NCBI RefSeq assembly: GCF_018139145.2 | Contig: NC_059473.1 | Location: 65,268,707 to 65,332,706, forward strand | From: Gymnogyps californianus | Lineage: Eukaryota > Chordata > Aves > Accipitriformes > Cathartidae | Length of the DNA stretch: 64,000 nucleotides | Direction: 5' to 3' | In this document: one piece after another, positions 1 through 9,154 of the stretch | Layout of the letters: the number at the start of each line of letters is the position of its first letter | How positions within the stretch are numbered: the stretch's first letter is position 1 | Made by a program: the position numbers and the translations under genes | Notes under the pieces: model-generated | Databases searched by the model: none | Seen by the model: the letters and a program-made list of their open reading frames with translations, nothing else | What the model was told of the DNA's origin: nothing

Positions 1-26
1 TGTCTACGCTGGGACACTCAGGAGAG
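1..26 (-). other. Possible 3' acceptor and start of an exon leaving the window
   Basis: On the minus strand a pyrimidine-rich stretch (GGTCTTTCTTCCAG) ends in AG at 28-27, a good splice acceptor. The 26 bases after it are open in only one phase (one base is taken from the preceding exon). If used, a minus-strand transcript continues to the left of the window. The piece is too short to assign a product, and an acceptor-like motif alone is weak evidence. Confidence 0.25.
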
Positions 27-1080
27 CTGGAAGAAAGACCTCACATATAGCGTGATGTCAGGATGCATAAACTGGAGTGTACAGAGGCTGGTTTAGCTGC
101 TCTCACTTGGGAGTAAGGTGAACTTCATTTTGTGTGATCCTCTGGGAATATACTACAGTAAATAAAAAGGAACATCCAGGTGGGGTTTAACATGGTAAAC
201 GGACTTCACATCTTTCATTGAATAGGCTTGGCTTTCACGAAATGTCCCTGAGTAAACGCAACCTGACTATCAATCACATCTATGAGCAACAAAATTCCCT
301 GAAAGGAATTAAAAGAATACAGTCAATTAACCATATTTCTAACTAACTAACTGCATCATTTTCAGGAATACCATTACTGTAAAAGGCATTTCTGTGGTCA
401 TTTATAAAATGCAGTAAAAAATAAAAAGATATATTCTAACATAGGAGTATCAAAATGTCTTAAAATGGAAGAAAACATGAATATATGATTTGGACATTTA
501 TACTTAACCCTCCTTTGTTTTTTCTAAGTATTACAGGATCACTCCTCTGTGCGTGTGATCTCACACATATAAAGTCTACTACAATATGCCCCCAAAAAAC
601 CAGACGGCACTAAGAACAGAGGACTAGATACTCATCTGGCATAATGTGAGACCACTCCAGTAATTTCAGCATTCCTACTCCAATTTGCAACAGCTAAGGA
701 TCTGGCACAAAACATCAAGTTAAGTTTCCAATTACCTCATGCACCAGCATTGATTTCAATAGTTATATACACATAGTCATAGAGGAGAATTATTTGGAAA
801 GTTGCAAACTCAGCTCTGTATTTCTTTTACTTTTGTGGTCTGAATCAGACCCTTCATGGTATTTTAATGTAGGTTTTTGTGGTTTAATTATATATGTGTC
901 AAGAGCAGAGTAGTTACTTGCTGCGTCTACCCAATTAAAAAAAGAAGGCAGCAGTAATTCTTTATACTGCTGACAATGTCAACTTACACTGGGTCATGTC
1001 ACAATAGTAATAAATTTTAATGTTGACAAAAAAATCTAGTGCCTATTAACTTAAATACGCAAGTAAAAAGTTATCAACTA

Positions 1081-1281
1081 TATCAAAATTAGTCTTCCAT
1101 ATGTGACTATTTTGCAGGTTGCCTTGGGAGGTCTTTTTGCAATTTGCTGCTCCAAATTAGTCAAATTGTATAGTCCAGCCACAATAGGAGGCAACCCTGG
1201 TGTAAAGACACAGCATTCAGTCAGCCCAGACAGACTGAGTTCTTCAGAGACAGCACTTAAATTACATCCAATTAAACAGCC
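1081..1281 (-). other. Protein-like open frame without ATG, possible exon or pseudogene piece
   Basis: A stop-to-stop frame of 67 codons runs on the minus strand and ends at TAG 1078-1080. It has no ATG at its start, and an acceptor-like TTTACACCAG lies inside it near 1202. The composition looks protein-like: LPPIVAGLYNLTN is followed by EQQIAKRPPK. No domain is recognised. A frame of this length can arise by chance in 64 kb, so it is listed only as a candidate. It lies downstream of the proposed poly(A) signals of the small minus-strand gene model, so it would have to belong to a longer transcript. Confidence 0.2.
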
Positions 1282-1937
1282 CTACACAGTCCTGCAACAT
1301 TACTTGCTACACTGTACTTCTATGGACAGCTGCTTAATGAAAAATCACCATAATTTCATTTATTTTGTTAATTCTAGGAAAAGGACACAGACCTCCGAAG
1401 GAATTGAGGCACAGAAAACCTCCAAAATCCTTCTTTTCAAATCCATGGTAATTGCAGCCTAAATCAAAGTTTAGCGTCTAGTACCTGAGCCTAATAGCTT
1501 AAGACCAAATATATACTAGTCTCACTGGTATATGGACCTCCGAAACTTCTGAAGATAATCACTCCTCATTATAATCTTCCCTTATCATGAAGAAATTTTA
1601 AACAAATTGAAAATAAAATGCTTAAACTTTAGTATTCCTCAGACAGCCATTAGCATTTGACATTTTGCTCAAAAGTCTGACAACTAGCCTATATACAATC
1701 CTGTGAGTGAGCCTGCCCAGTGATGCATTTTGATACAGGATAATCAATCATCAAAGTAATTTTACTGTTTAACATTAAAGCAAAAGGCAGGTCAGCTATT
1801 CGACACATTTCTCAGGCTTAGAGACAAAAAGAAGAAACTGCTTTAAAGTAGTTTTCACCAAGGTCCTGTATTACAGGCATCCCAAAAGGAATCCTTCTGG
1901 CAGCATTACAACCTACAATGTGGACTAAAAATGTAAG

Positions 1938-1943
1938 TTTTAT
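1938..1943 (-). terminator. Candidate distal poly(A) signal, minus strand
   Basis: AATAAA on the minus strand is followed within about 40 bases by a GT-rich stretch (TTGTAGGTTGTAATG). It could end the 3' UTR of the minus-strand exon cluster at 2555-4750. The hexamer is common by chance in AT-rich DNA. Confidence 0.3.
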
Positions 1944-2251
1944 TGCCTTTTCAAATAAATTTTACTCTTTACTTGACAGATAAGCACTCTTCGTATCTGA
2001 GCTTTCGCACCACGAAGTGCATCCAAGTTCCTTTAAGCACTTCTGATTTAATGACAGATTTAATAATGTTGCAACACAGAAGTGTAGACTTGGCCAAAAA
2101 AATTATTTCATAAAAATCTGATTTCTGTACAGCAACATCTAAAACGTCACCTAATACATACAAGTAAAGCAGACAGTTTTTAATGTATACTGTAAAGCCT
2201 GGGGCTTCGATAAATAAAACATCTACTGACTTTAAAAGACCATAAAGATAA

Positions 2252-2276
2252 TTTATTTTTAATAACCATTTTTATT
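2252..2276 (-). terminator. Two candidate proximal poly(A) signals, minus strand
   Basis: Two AATAAA hexamers on the minus strand (2276-2271 and 2257-2252) lie about 280-300 bases after the TGA of the proposed last exon at 2555-2596. That is a normal 3' UTR length for a small gene. A further AATAAA lies at 1943-1938. No RNA evidence is available here. Confidence 0.3.
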
Positions 2277-2554
2277 TAATTTTAAAAAGAGTAGCAGTTT
2301 ATGCCTTCAGTAGAACCATGCCCTGAAATCTCAGGGGTGATTAAAGGGCCATGCCAAAGCTGAAAGGTTTCAAATATCAAACTATACTATTATGTCAGGG
2401 CCAGCAAGATCAATTAGCGCTTTTCAATGACAGAAAAGGTTAAGTTGGACACACATTTACACAATATTTAAATCCAAAAAAGAAAAATAGCACATATTAA
2501 GTTAATACCACATTTAAAAGTTTACTTATAAAACTCTTAATCGAGGACCAAATA

Positions 2555-2596
2555 TCAAAATTCTTCTTCCACTTGCTCAACATAAATACTGCTTTC
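2555..2596 (-). CDS. Candidate last coding exon of an unidentified minus-strand gene
   Basis: After an acceptor TTCTGTGTTAG (AG at 2598-2597) the frame reads ESSIYVEQVEEEF and stops at TGA (2557-2555). The acidic end and immediate stop are plausible for a C terminus. The start phase is 0, which matches the end phase of the 2750-2821 exon if its donor CAA|GTATTT is used. Poly(A) signals follow at 2276 and 2257. The product is not recognised. The alternative is that the 2821 exon is terminal by itself (TAG at 2704-2702) and this segment is 3' UTR. Confidence 0.28.
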   Translation of the reverse strand, partial: ESSIYVEQVEEEF

Positions 2597-2701
2597 CTAA
2601 CACAGAATGGCAAGAAGATTATAGATACATTAGATAGATAGTAGAAATAACACTGGATTCTCAAGTACAAAGTAAAAACCAAAGACATCTGAGTGTTTCT
2701 G

Positions 2702-2821
2702 CTACCAGACTTGGTTTAGTGCTGAACTTTCAAAAAGCTTTAAAAATACTTGATCAACTTGACAGATGTCTGTTAGTCTGACGCCCCTGTGTTTGCATTC
2801 CTCTTGTAAACCCTGACAATA
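2702..2821 (-). CDS. Candidate coding exon (C-terminal tail) of an unidentified minus-strand gene
   Basis: The acceptor CATTAATTTTTAG (AG at 2823-2822) opens a phase-0 frame that starts YCQGLQEECKHRG and goes on VRLTDICQVDQ. Two endings are possible. One is a donor at CAA|GTATTT, giving an exon 2750-2821 of 72 bases. The other is read-through for 15 more codons (VFLKLFESS...) to TAG at 2704-2702. The peptide is soluble and charged and would follow the hydrophobic exon 3058-3203, which ends in phase 0. I do not recognise the family. Short exons with open frames do occur by chance, and the model rests on splice motifs and phase agreement only. Confidence 0.35.
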   Translation of the reverse strand, partial: YCQGLQEECKHRGVRLTDICQVDQVFLKLFESSALNQVW

Positions 2822-3057
2822 CTAAAAATTAATGATAATGAGCAAATAAACCTATTCCCATGTTCAACTAAGAGACAAATAGAAAACTACCACATAACAA
2901 AAAAACACAAATTAAAAATACTAATCTGTAAATTAATTCATCTTAAATCTGGAAAAAAACAAGTGTACACTTCTGCAATTAAAAGCCTTTCAAAAATATG
3001 CACACCAGAAAGCAAGGAAACGTACATTTCAGTTCTTAGTATCAGAAGAATACTCAC

Positions 3058-3203
3058 TGGAAGTACAGGTATGTTAGAAGTTAATTTGATACCTGTTAAT
3101 ACAAGCATTGCCGCAGTAAACATAGCTTGAACAAAGTACCAGGTTATGATATCAAATAGAGTCAGTATAAAATCACAATAAAAGTGCAGGAGATGAAGAA
3201 ATC
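3058..3203 (-). CDS. Candidate membrane-spanning exon of an unidentified minus-strand gene
   Basis: A good acceptor (GTGCTTTTTCCTTAG, AG at 3205-3204) and a strong donor (CTTCCA|GTGAGTATT) bound 146 bases. Only one of the three phases is open: it takes one base from the previous exon and ends in phase 0. The 48 codons are hydrophobic, with runs such as FYCDFILTLFDIITWYF and AMFTAAMLVLTG, which would form one long or two short membrane segments. An alternative internal donor ACAG|GTATCA would give a 111-base exon. The next exons downstream start in phase 0 and agree with this one. The protein was not recognised, and hydrophobic open frames are easy to get from T-rich DNA. Confidence 0.4.
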
Positions 3204-3548
3204 CTAAGGAAAAAGCACACTGTGTTGAAATCAGTGATTTAGATTGTAATTGCATTATTTTGAGTAAAAGCAAAGCAAGATTACTTTTGTTCAACGATAT
3301 ATTTCAAAATGTCTTTTTTTTTAAAGCCCACTTCTCTATTTATTTCTTCAAGGAGTGATTTGAAATATTTACTACCAGACAGTACCTAATTTTAGGTTTT
3401 AAGTGCTTTAACAGCTCTATGAAATATGATCAGCAGCTGCAATATAGAAGTATGCTGAATAAACTCTCCTTATAAAAAGGGAGATCTGTTTTAGCCTGAG
3501 TTCATAAAATCCCTACTTTCAAGAAAGAAAAAGATAACATAGAAAAAA

Positions 3549-3725
3549 TTAGTAGTCGCGTCCTAGAGCGTTTGACAGAAATTCCAGGAATGTCTTTCTT
3601 CTTTCTGTATTAACTTTCATATTTAATAGAGGAAAAAGCAGTTTAAATTTTAACACTGGAAGATTGCATTGAACATCGTGCAACACCACCAGGTCATCAA
3701 GGGAACAGACCAGTACCTTTCCCAT
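3549..3725 (-). other. Small 58-codon ATG open frame, doubtful
   Basis: ATG at 3725 has a fair Kozak context (G at -3 and at +4) and opens 58 codons to TAA at 3551-3549. The end, NTERRKTFLEFLSNALGRDY, looks protein-like. It sits between the two exons proposed at 4672-4750 and 3058-3203 and shares no phase with them. An acceptor-like TTTTACCTTTCAG lies just upstream. No family is recognised and the length is within chance expectation. Confidence 0.18.
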
Positions 3726-4671
3726 ACCAAATGCCAGTGCTTAACATGGATGAATTCTAGGACTGAAAGGTAAAAGTTGCATAAAGTTTAAAGAGTAGCT
3801 CTCAAAGCTTGCATCAGAGGCTAAAAATATGCAACAGGATACTATCTATAGCTGTATTTCTAGTTGCCTTGTTTGAAACATTTTAACTGGGAACCACAAT
3901 TAACTGGGAAGCCACGGGTTTTCTACTCATTAAATTCCTTGTTTAGAATTTATCTATCCCATTGGCGTTACCCGTACAGCAGAATAAATTTATGTTGCAA
4001 AGTGTTGTTAAGCCATTAATAAATACAAATCCAGCAAGAGTAACCTTCAACTAAATTTATTAGCAGTACAACCATATACACATAACAAATTACAACTGCA
4101 TAGGAATTATCTGAACAAAGATACATAAAAGATTAGTCAACAGACTCCTCTTTCATTTTTATTAAATTTGATTGAAGAACATTTGGTAACATAAATATCA
4201 GAATTTTCAAAAGAAAGCAAGAAGAGCTGTTTCGGATGTAGCCCAGCTAATGTTAGATGTCAAACATACAGGAAGAATCACGGGGAAGAGAGAGAAATGT
4301 CAATCTGTATTTCCACTTTACTCACAGTATGCTACATATTGTAGGTATGCAAACATTTGTTATTTGGCAGCATTTTCAGAAATACTAGGAGAAAAAGTCA
4401 AACCCACAGTCATTTTACGAAACTTCTGAGTATGAAGGAAATGAAACAATGATAGAACCTGAGCTTTAATGCAAAGTACACTCTTCAGGATAACAAATAA
4501 ACACTGAGGTCAGACCAAAAAAAAATATTTACCATACAGAAAAGATGCTTGCTTTGTATACTTCACTCTAAATCTAAACTGTTGATTAGTTTATTTTGGA
4601 TACACTTTCTAGTCTCAGCAAGCGAAACACGTAAAACAAAACTCAGAAAACTGAAAATACTGGTTTCTTAC

Positions 4672-4750
4672 TGTTCCAGCATGACTTCATGCTTAAACTC
4701 GAATCGGCCAAGGCGCTCCCTTGTCTGGTACAGCGTGCCTCCCAGGATTT
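4672..4750 (-). CDS. Candidate exon at the edge of the CpG island, minus strand
   Basis: The segment starts after GGTATTTACAG (AG at 4752-4751) and ends at a good donor, ACA|GTAAGA. It contains several CpGs and is open in the frame ILGGTLYQTRERLGRF plus EFKHEVMLE, which looks like real protein. Two readings compete. In the first, this frame is coding and an upstream exon ending in phase 1 supplies one base; the minus-strand segment 36605-36890 ends in exactly that phase. In the second, it is a first exon in which ATG near 4698 starts a short peptide (MKSCWN) and the donor is in phase 1, matching the exon at 3058-3203. No family is recognised, and the acceptor is weak. Confidence 0.33.
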
Positions 4751-4904
4751 CTGTAAATACCAGCTATTTCACATCGCCACTCGCGAGACAAACGCATACC
4801 TCCGTGTGCTCCGCTTTAAATCCTGCCCGCGGGATAACGGGAAGGCAGCACCGTACCTACTTGGCCCTTAGCGGCAGTTTCAGAAACGTAAAGGAAACTT
4901 CAGA

Positions 4905-4923
4905 TGCCAATCACTGATTGGCA
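4905..4923. promoter_or_regulatory. Perfect palindrome of two CCAAT boxes (NF-Y type)
   Basis: TGCCAATCACTGATTGGCA has two 9-bp arms that are exact reverse complements around one central C. Each arm holds a CCAAT box, one per strand. NF-Y binds CCAAT, and inverted pairs are common in bidirectional CpG promoters (established for the family). Occupancy here is inferred. It lies at the left edge of the CpG island, about 155 bases from the candidate exon 4672-4750. Confidence 0.5.
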
Positions 4924-5222
4924 GCGGCGCTGCCGTGGGATCCCGCTCTCGCTGCGCGGTGGAAAGGGCCGCGGGGCTGCTCCCCCGCGGGTGGGTGCCG
5001 GGCGGCGGCCCCGGGGCACCCCCCCCCCCGCCGCCCGGGCACGGCGCGGAGCCCCCGCGGCTCGGGGAGAACCGCCGCCGCAGCCGTGTGAAACCCAGCC
5101 GGCGGCTTTCCGCGGGTATCTGATTTTGGAAGTGTCTGTAATGACAGCCCGAGAGGCAAATTAATGGCCAACAGCCCACTGGGTTTGAACACGGAGAATC
5201 CTGTTACCTCCTCACGGATCAA

Positions 5223-5233
5223 GTACACACGCG

Positions 5234-5275
<42 letters not shown>
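5223..5275. repeat. (GC)6-(AC)16 microsatellite, alternating purine-pyrimidine
   Basis: From 5223 to 5275 every step alternates purine and pyrimidine: GTACACAC, then six GC units, then about sixteen AC units. It lies inside the CpG island. Tracts of this type can adopt Z-DNA under negative supercoiling (established for GC and AC repeats). Length is likely polymorphic. It explains the spurious Cys-Val and Thr-His repeats in translated frames here. Confidence 0.95.
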
Positions 5276-5278
<3 letters not shown>

Positions 5279-6171
5279 GCTTCCCCACGTGGAAACGCTT
5301 TCAAACCAAAACACAAGACCCCGCATCGCCGGCGGAAAGGGCGGCGGGACCCCCGCGCCGGGGCTTTCCTGCGCCTCCGTCCTCGGGCGCAGCGGGGACC
5401 CGCGCCGGGGGCGGGGGCGAGGTGGGACAACCCGAAAACGCAGCGTTTTGTCTTTAAACCACAAGAAAAACAAGCCGGGGCGGGGGAGGGGAAGGGCAGG
5501 AGGGATCCCTCAGGGAGAGGAAACGGCGAGGAACGAAAACAACGGGCAGCTCTGTCCTCGCTCCCCTCGGACACCGGGAAAAGCGGCTGCAGAAGCCCCA
5601 GCGGCGGCTGCCGGCCGGCAGGCAGCCTGCCCTGTCCGCCGGCACCCCGAACGCTGCACGCCCGCGGCGCTCCGCCCTGAGGAAGGCAGGCAGGGGAGAG
5701 CCCCCGAGCGCTGCCGGCGGCTGGGGCAGAGCGCGGCCCGAGGGCGGCCGGCGGAACCGACCTCCGCTGCCGCCGCCGCTGCCTGTGCCTGCGGGTCCCG
5801 GCCGAGCTGCCTCACCCCCCGCGCTGCCCGAACCCTAGCCTCGCTGGCAGAAACGGCTGTTTCGGGAAGGGGCTCGCTACCATCCCTGCGTGTTTTCACG
5901 CCGCTCTGGCCGGAGGGGCTCCCCGCCGCCAGAAAACTTGTTTCCTCCCAGCCTCCGGTCGAGCCGCCGCCGGCCCCGGCCCCGGCCCCGGCCCTCACAG
6001 GCGCTGTCGGTCGGCAGGGCGACCCGGCGGCCGGCAAAGCCCTCCCGCCGGCCTGCCTCCCGCCTCGCCCAGGCGGGCCGGCATCCCACCGGCTGCTTGC
6101 GGGGCGCAGCCCGGGCCCCCCATTTCCGCCGCTACGGGGGTGGGCGGGAGGCGCAAGCGGGGAACAATGCG

Positions 6172-6223
6172 ATGGCAGCCGGCACGGCTTGCGCCTGTCC
6201 CGGGGCTTACCCCAGCAGCCACG
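6172..6223 (+). CDS. Candidate first coding exon, plus strand
   Basis: ATG at 6172 in a strong context (GCGATGG) starts 17 codons plus one base, reading MAAGTACACPGAYPSSH, and runs to a strong donor ACG|GTAAGG at 6224. It would be the 5' end of a plus-strand gene whose first intron covers much or all of the remaining window. A second ATG five bases upstream opens a different frame (MRWQPARL). No family is recognised. Alternatives are a non-coding first exon or a chance donor in GC-rich DNA. No matching downstream exon could be established, although candidates at 26192 and 56669 lie on the same strand. Confidence 0.25.
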
Positions 6224-6608
6224 GTAAGGGGTGAGGGCAAAACGGCAGGGACTGTCACCTGGAGAGAGGCAGAAAGTCCGGCTGGACGGGCAAAAGGTCG
6301 CCCCGTCCGCACCGGCGACTAGTTTTTTTGCAACTAAACTCGCGTGGGGCCGGGGGCTAAATTCCGTCTCTGCCCCGCGGTGGACGGCTCCGCTGCTCCT
6401 TCCCATGACGTTTGTTTTACAGCAACTTGTTTTTTTTTGTCATCGGACCAACACGAAAACAATGCTAAATAAACCCTAAACACAAGCACACGCACACACC
6501 CATCTCCACGGACACATGCACATGCGACAGGGAACCGGTTTCCTCCACCTCTGAGCAGAAGGGGCGGGAGGGAGACTCGGGGACGGGGAAGTCAAGAGAG
6601 TCACTCAC

Positions 6609-6890
6609 CTTCTCGCTGCCGGGATATGCCGCTACCTTTATTTTAGGGCTGCTCCTTATTTATTTATTCTCGTCCCTTCTCCGAGCCGAGGTTCCCCTTT
6701 TGCACTGTTCCTCTGGCAAAAACAGGACATCCCCTCTACAAGTCCCCCCCCCTTTCTCCACACACAAATAAAGCGCAACTCGGAGCAAAACGGGAGGGGA
6801 GACTCGGGGCGGGGGTGGGGGGGGGGTGTAGATGGAGGAGGAGGCTGGTACGGGAGAAGCCGAACACTCCGCGCACTTCAGCGAGTGCAA
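6609..6890 (-). other. Probable non-coding first exon, minus strand (right limit uncertain)
   Basis: The minus strand reads GGCAGCGAGAAG|GTGAGTGA at 6609/6608, a near-consensus splice donor inside the CpG island. The exon sequence before it has stop codons in all useful frames near the donor (it contains AATAAATAAATAA), so it would be 5' UTR. The transcription start is not visible; 6890 is an arbitrary limit. If used, it would splice toward the minus-strand exon candidates at 4750 and below. Confidence 0.4.
6806..6826 (+). other. G-quadruplex-type G tract in the CpG island
   Basis: Runs of 4, 5 and 10 G separated by single bases (GGGGCGGGGGTGGGG then more G) satisfy G4 patterns on the plus strand. 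It falls in the proposed minus-strand first exon or promoter. Folding in vivo is inferred. Confidence 0.6.
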
Positions 6891-7000
6891 CTAGTTGCCT
6901 CTCACGCACAGGCACGTAGAAAGTTCCCCTGGCAAGAGACGGGACTTTGCTAAGAAAAGGTAAACCCCCTCCCTCCCAAAAAGGTCGTCCCGGGAGCGGG

Positions 7001-7010
7001 GAGGTAAGGG
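7001..7010 (+). other. Alternative plus-strand splice donor
   Basis: GCGGGGAG|GTAAGGGGCG is a near-consensus donor with GT at 7004-7005. A further weaker donor, AAAAG|GTAAAC, lies near 6960. They suggest alternative plus-strand first exons in the right part of the CpG island. No coding start can be tied to them with confidence. Confidence 0.3.
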
Positions 7011-9154
7011 GCGAGGAGCGCAGGAGCCAGCGCAGCCCCGGGGCGCCGCGTTGCACTTGTGCCGGGAGGTGCCGCCGGGGCTGCGCCCTGCGCCGGCCCC
7101 TGCTCGGCGCGGCAGCCGCGCTGCCCCCGCTGCCCGCCCGCCGCCTCCCCGGGCCGCCCCGCTCAGCACGCCTGCGCTGCCGCCGCGCCGGCCCCCGGCA
7201 CCCCGCGGCGGGCACGGCCAGCTATCTGCCCCCGGGCCTTTCGGCTGGCCCGGCCACCGCGCACCTCCGAAGTATCCCTGCCCGCCGGCCGCCCGTCCCG
7301 CTGTCCCCGGCCTCGCAGCCCGAGGCGTGGACCCTTCACCACTCCCTGGCAGCTACGGCCAGCAGTGATGGGAGCAAAGAAGGAGAGGGCCCTGGAGGGC
7401 GTGGGTCGCAAGTCCGCACTTCACTTTTAACTTTCGTTTCTTCTACAATAAACCAACGCTGTAAAGTAATCCTGACTTTTTGGGAAGGTTGGGAGTGTAT
7501 GAATGATCAAGTATGATCAAGCGCTACATGACAGGACCTGTTGCTGTACCCTTTTATAGGATGCATTTGTCTCCTTCCTCTCAAGCTGGTGAGTGTGGAC
7601 GGAGACAAAGTCCTTTCCTGCTTTGAAACTGAGCGCTTTTTTCTGCTGGAAGTTCAGCAACTGTGTTTGGTCCTCTTTGTTACCTAGTGTGGGGAAGCGA
7701 AAGGAAATCCCTAATTGCTTATTCACATTTCATACTCTTATCCTTCACCTTGTATTATCTCCTGAGTGTTATTTCACTGAGTGGATTGGGTGGCTCTTGT
7801 TCAACCAGCTGCATCACCCTCTTTCTATCAAGTTAACTTCACTCTCCAAAGGGTGTAAGTCAAAAATTCAAAAGAGGAGGCAAAAGTTAGGCCCTGTAAC
7901 TGGAGAGAGATGTGAGAGAAAAGTCTTGGTTTTCAGAAGTACTGAACGTCAGAAGCTTTTGAGGTCAGCAAGTCACATGAAATGAGGAAAAAAAAGTATG
8001 GATTTGTGAAGATTCTTTCCTACCTGCTTTCTATTTGCTTACTTTGCATCCAGTGATATTATTTAAAGCATAACTTACTCAACCTGTCTGCCTTTGAATT
8101 TCATAATTTGCATTCAATGAATCGTACTAACATGTTCATCTTTCTCCTAAATAATTTCAGACTTAAGATGACTAAATCTTCATGAAAACAAGTCTATAAA
8201 AACCCTGTATTTGCTGTCTTGGGAGAGTCGCCACTCAGAAAGAGAACAGACTTGGAAAACTCTTTTGACCTACACAAATACAGCTAGAAAAACATTTAAA
8301 CTAAAAAAGCCCCCAAAAGCCAGCCTTCAAATTGACATAGCGTAGGACAAGCCAGAAATATGAAGTGAATTTTGAAACTGAGAGTTTGGAGAGTAACTGG
8401 CAGGGGGGAAAACTCAGATTTGCAGGAAATAATTGCGATTGACAACCCTGCCACAGAGTAACAGTCGTGACTAACGCCAGCACCCATCTTGCTAACAGGC
8501 TCCTTCTGTAGGAAAACGTGCTAACAACTCCTTCCTTTCGAGACAACTTTTGTGAACGGCAGCCGTCTAACGTGAGGTACTTGAAGACGATAATGAAGGT
8601 TTTCTGAAGTCTGGTTTCCTTCCACTTTACTTCAAGGAAGCAAATTCCTGTTGGGGGAACAGTCCCCTAGTGACATAGGTTGTTTTAATAGACATATCAC
8701 TTTAAAGCAAGCTTTTAACCATCTGTTGCACCCTCTCTTAAAATGTAAGACACAGCTGAGTTGAAAAGATTATATATGATCTTTGTTTGCTGTAACACGT
8801 TTCAAATTGAGGAGGGATGGGAGAATTGCACTGCTGTTACATGGTATGGACCCAAGGCAAGTCTCCCATTAAGGGGCCTGGCCTTGCTGTCATTGAACCA
8901 CGTTGCTATTTTGCTATTGATTTCGGTGAGAGTGCGCAGGGTCATGCACAAAACTAATGAGCATTTGGCTTGGGTCACGTGGATCGAAGCAAGTCCTACA
9001 GAAACTGATCTCATAACCAAACACTGATTTTTCACAGGTAGGAATTAAATGATGATTTTGGTTAAAACAGTGTCTTTGGGCTGAAGTAAATTCCAGTGAG
9101 CTCAGTGGAAGTGATTTCAGAAGGTGGCAAATCCAAAATCTGGTACAATATACT

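Larger units (their letters stand above)
4780..7390. promoter_or_regulatory. CpG island, probable (perhaps bidirectional) promoter region
   Basis: About 2.6 kb of GC-rich DNA is dense in CpG, in sharp contrast to the AT-rich flanks. It holds GC boxes (near 5477, 6142 and 6561), a CRE-like TGACGTTT near 6406, a paired CCAAT box at 4905-4923, a GC/AC alternating tract and G-rich runs. Splice donors occur on both strands: plus ACG|GTAAGG at 6224 and GAG|GTAAGG at 7004, minus AAG|GTGAGTGA at 6608. This suggests transcripts leaving in both directions. Long open frames on both strands (up to about 310 codons) are low-complexity Pro/Ala/Arg/Gly and follow from GC content. Which genes start here is not known. 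TSS data would settle it. Confidence 0.8.

Noticed and set aside
1103..1462. 119-codon plus-strand frame
   Set aside because: Starts from a non-ATG or poor context, has no recognisable motif and no donor at its end; overlaps a more protein-like minus-strand frame.
2702..3203. Resemblance of the minus-strand exons 3058-3203 and 2702-2821 to the PIG-P family
   Set aside because: A few residues near the end (LTDIC..VDQVF) and the second membrane segment recall PIG-P, but its conserved tryptophan-containing region is missing and the expected neighbour gene is not seen; too weak to name.
4549..4917. 122-codon plus-strand frame
   Set aside because: Antisense to the better supported minus-strand exon candidate at 4672-4750; no motif and AT-rich start.
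5223..5275. CRISPR-like or other direct-repeat arrays
   Set aside because: Repeats here and elsewhere are simple microsatellites; there are no spaced identical repeats and the genome is vertebrate.
5289..6406. Long open frames over the CpG island (about 312 codons plus, 298 codons minus)
   Set aside because: Low-complexity Ala/Pro/Arg/Gly text, overlapping on both strands, no domain and no consistent splice structure; expected from high GC with few stop codons.
6736..7516. Further GC-rich overlapping frames (159 codons minus, 189 codons plus)
   Set aside because: Same reason: compositional artefacts of the CpG island with no family motifs.
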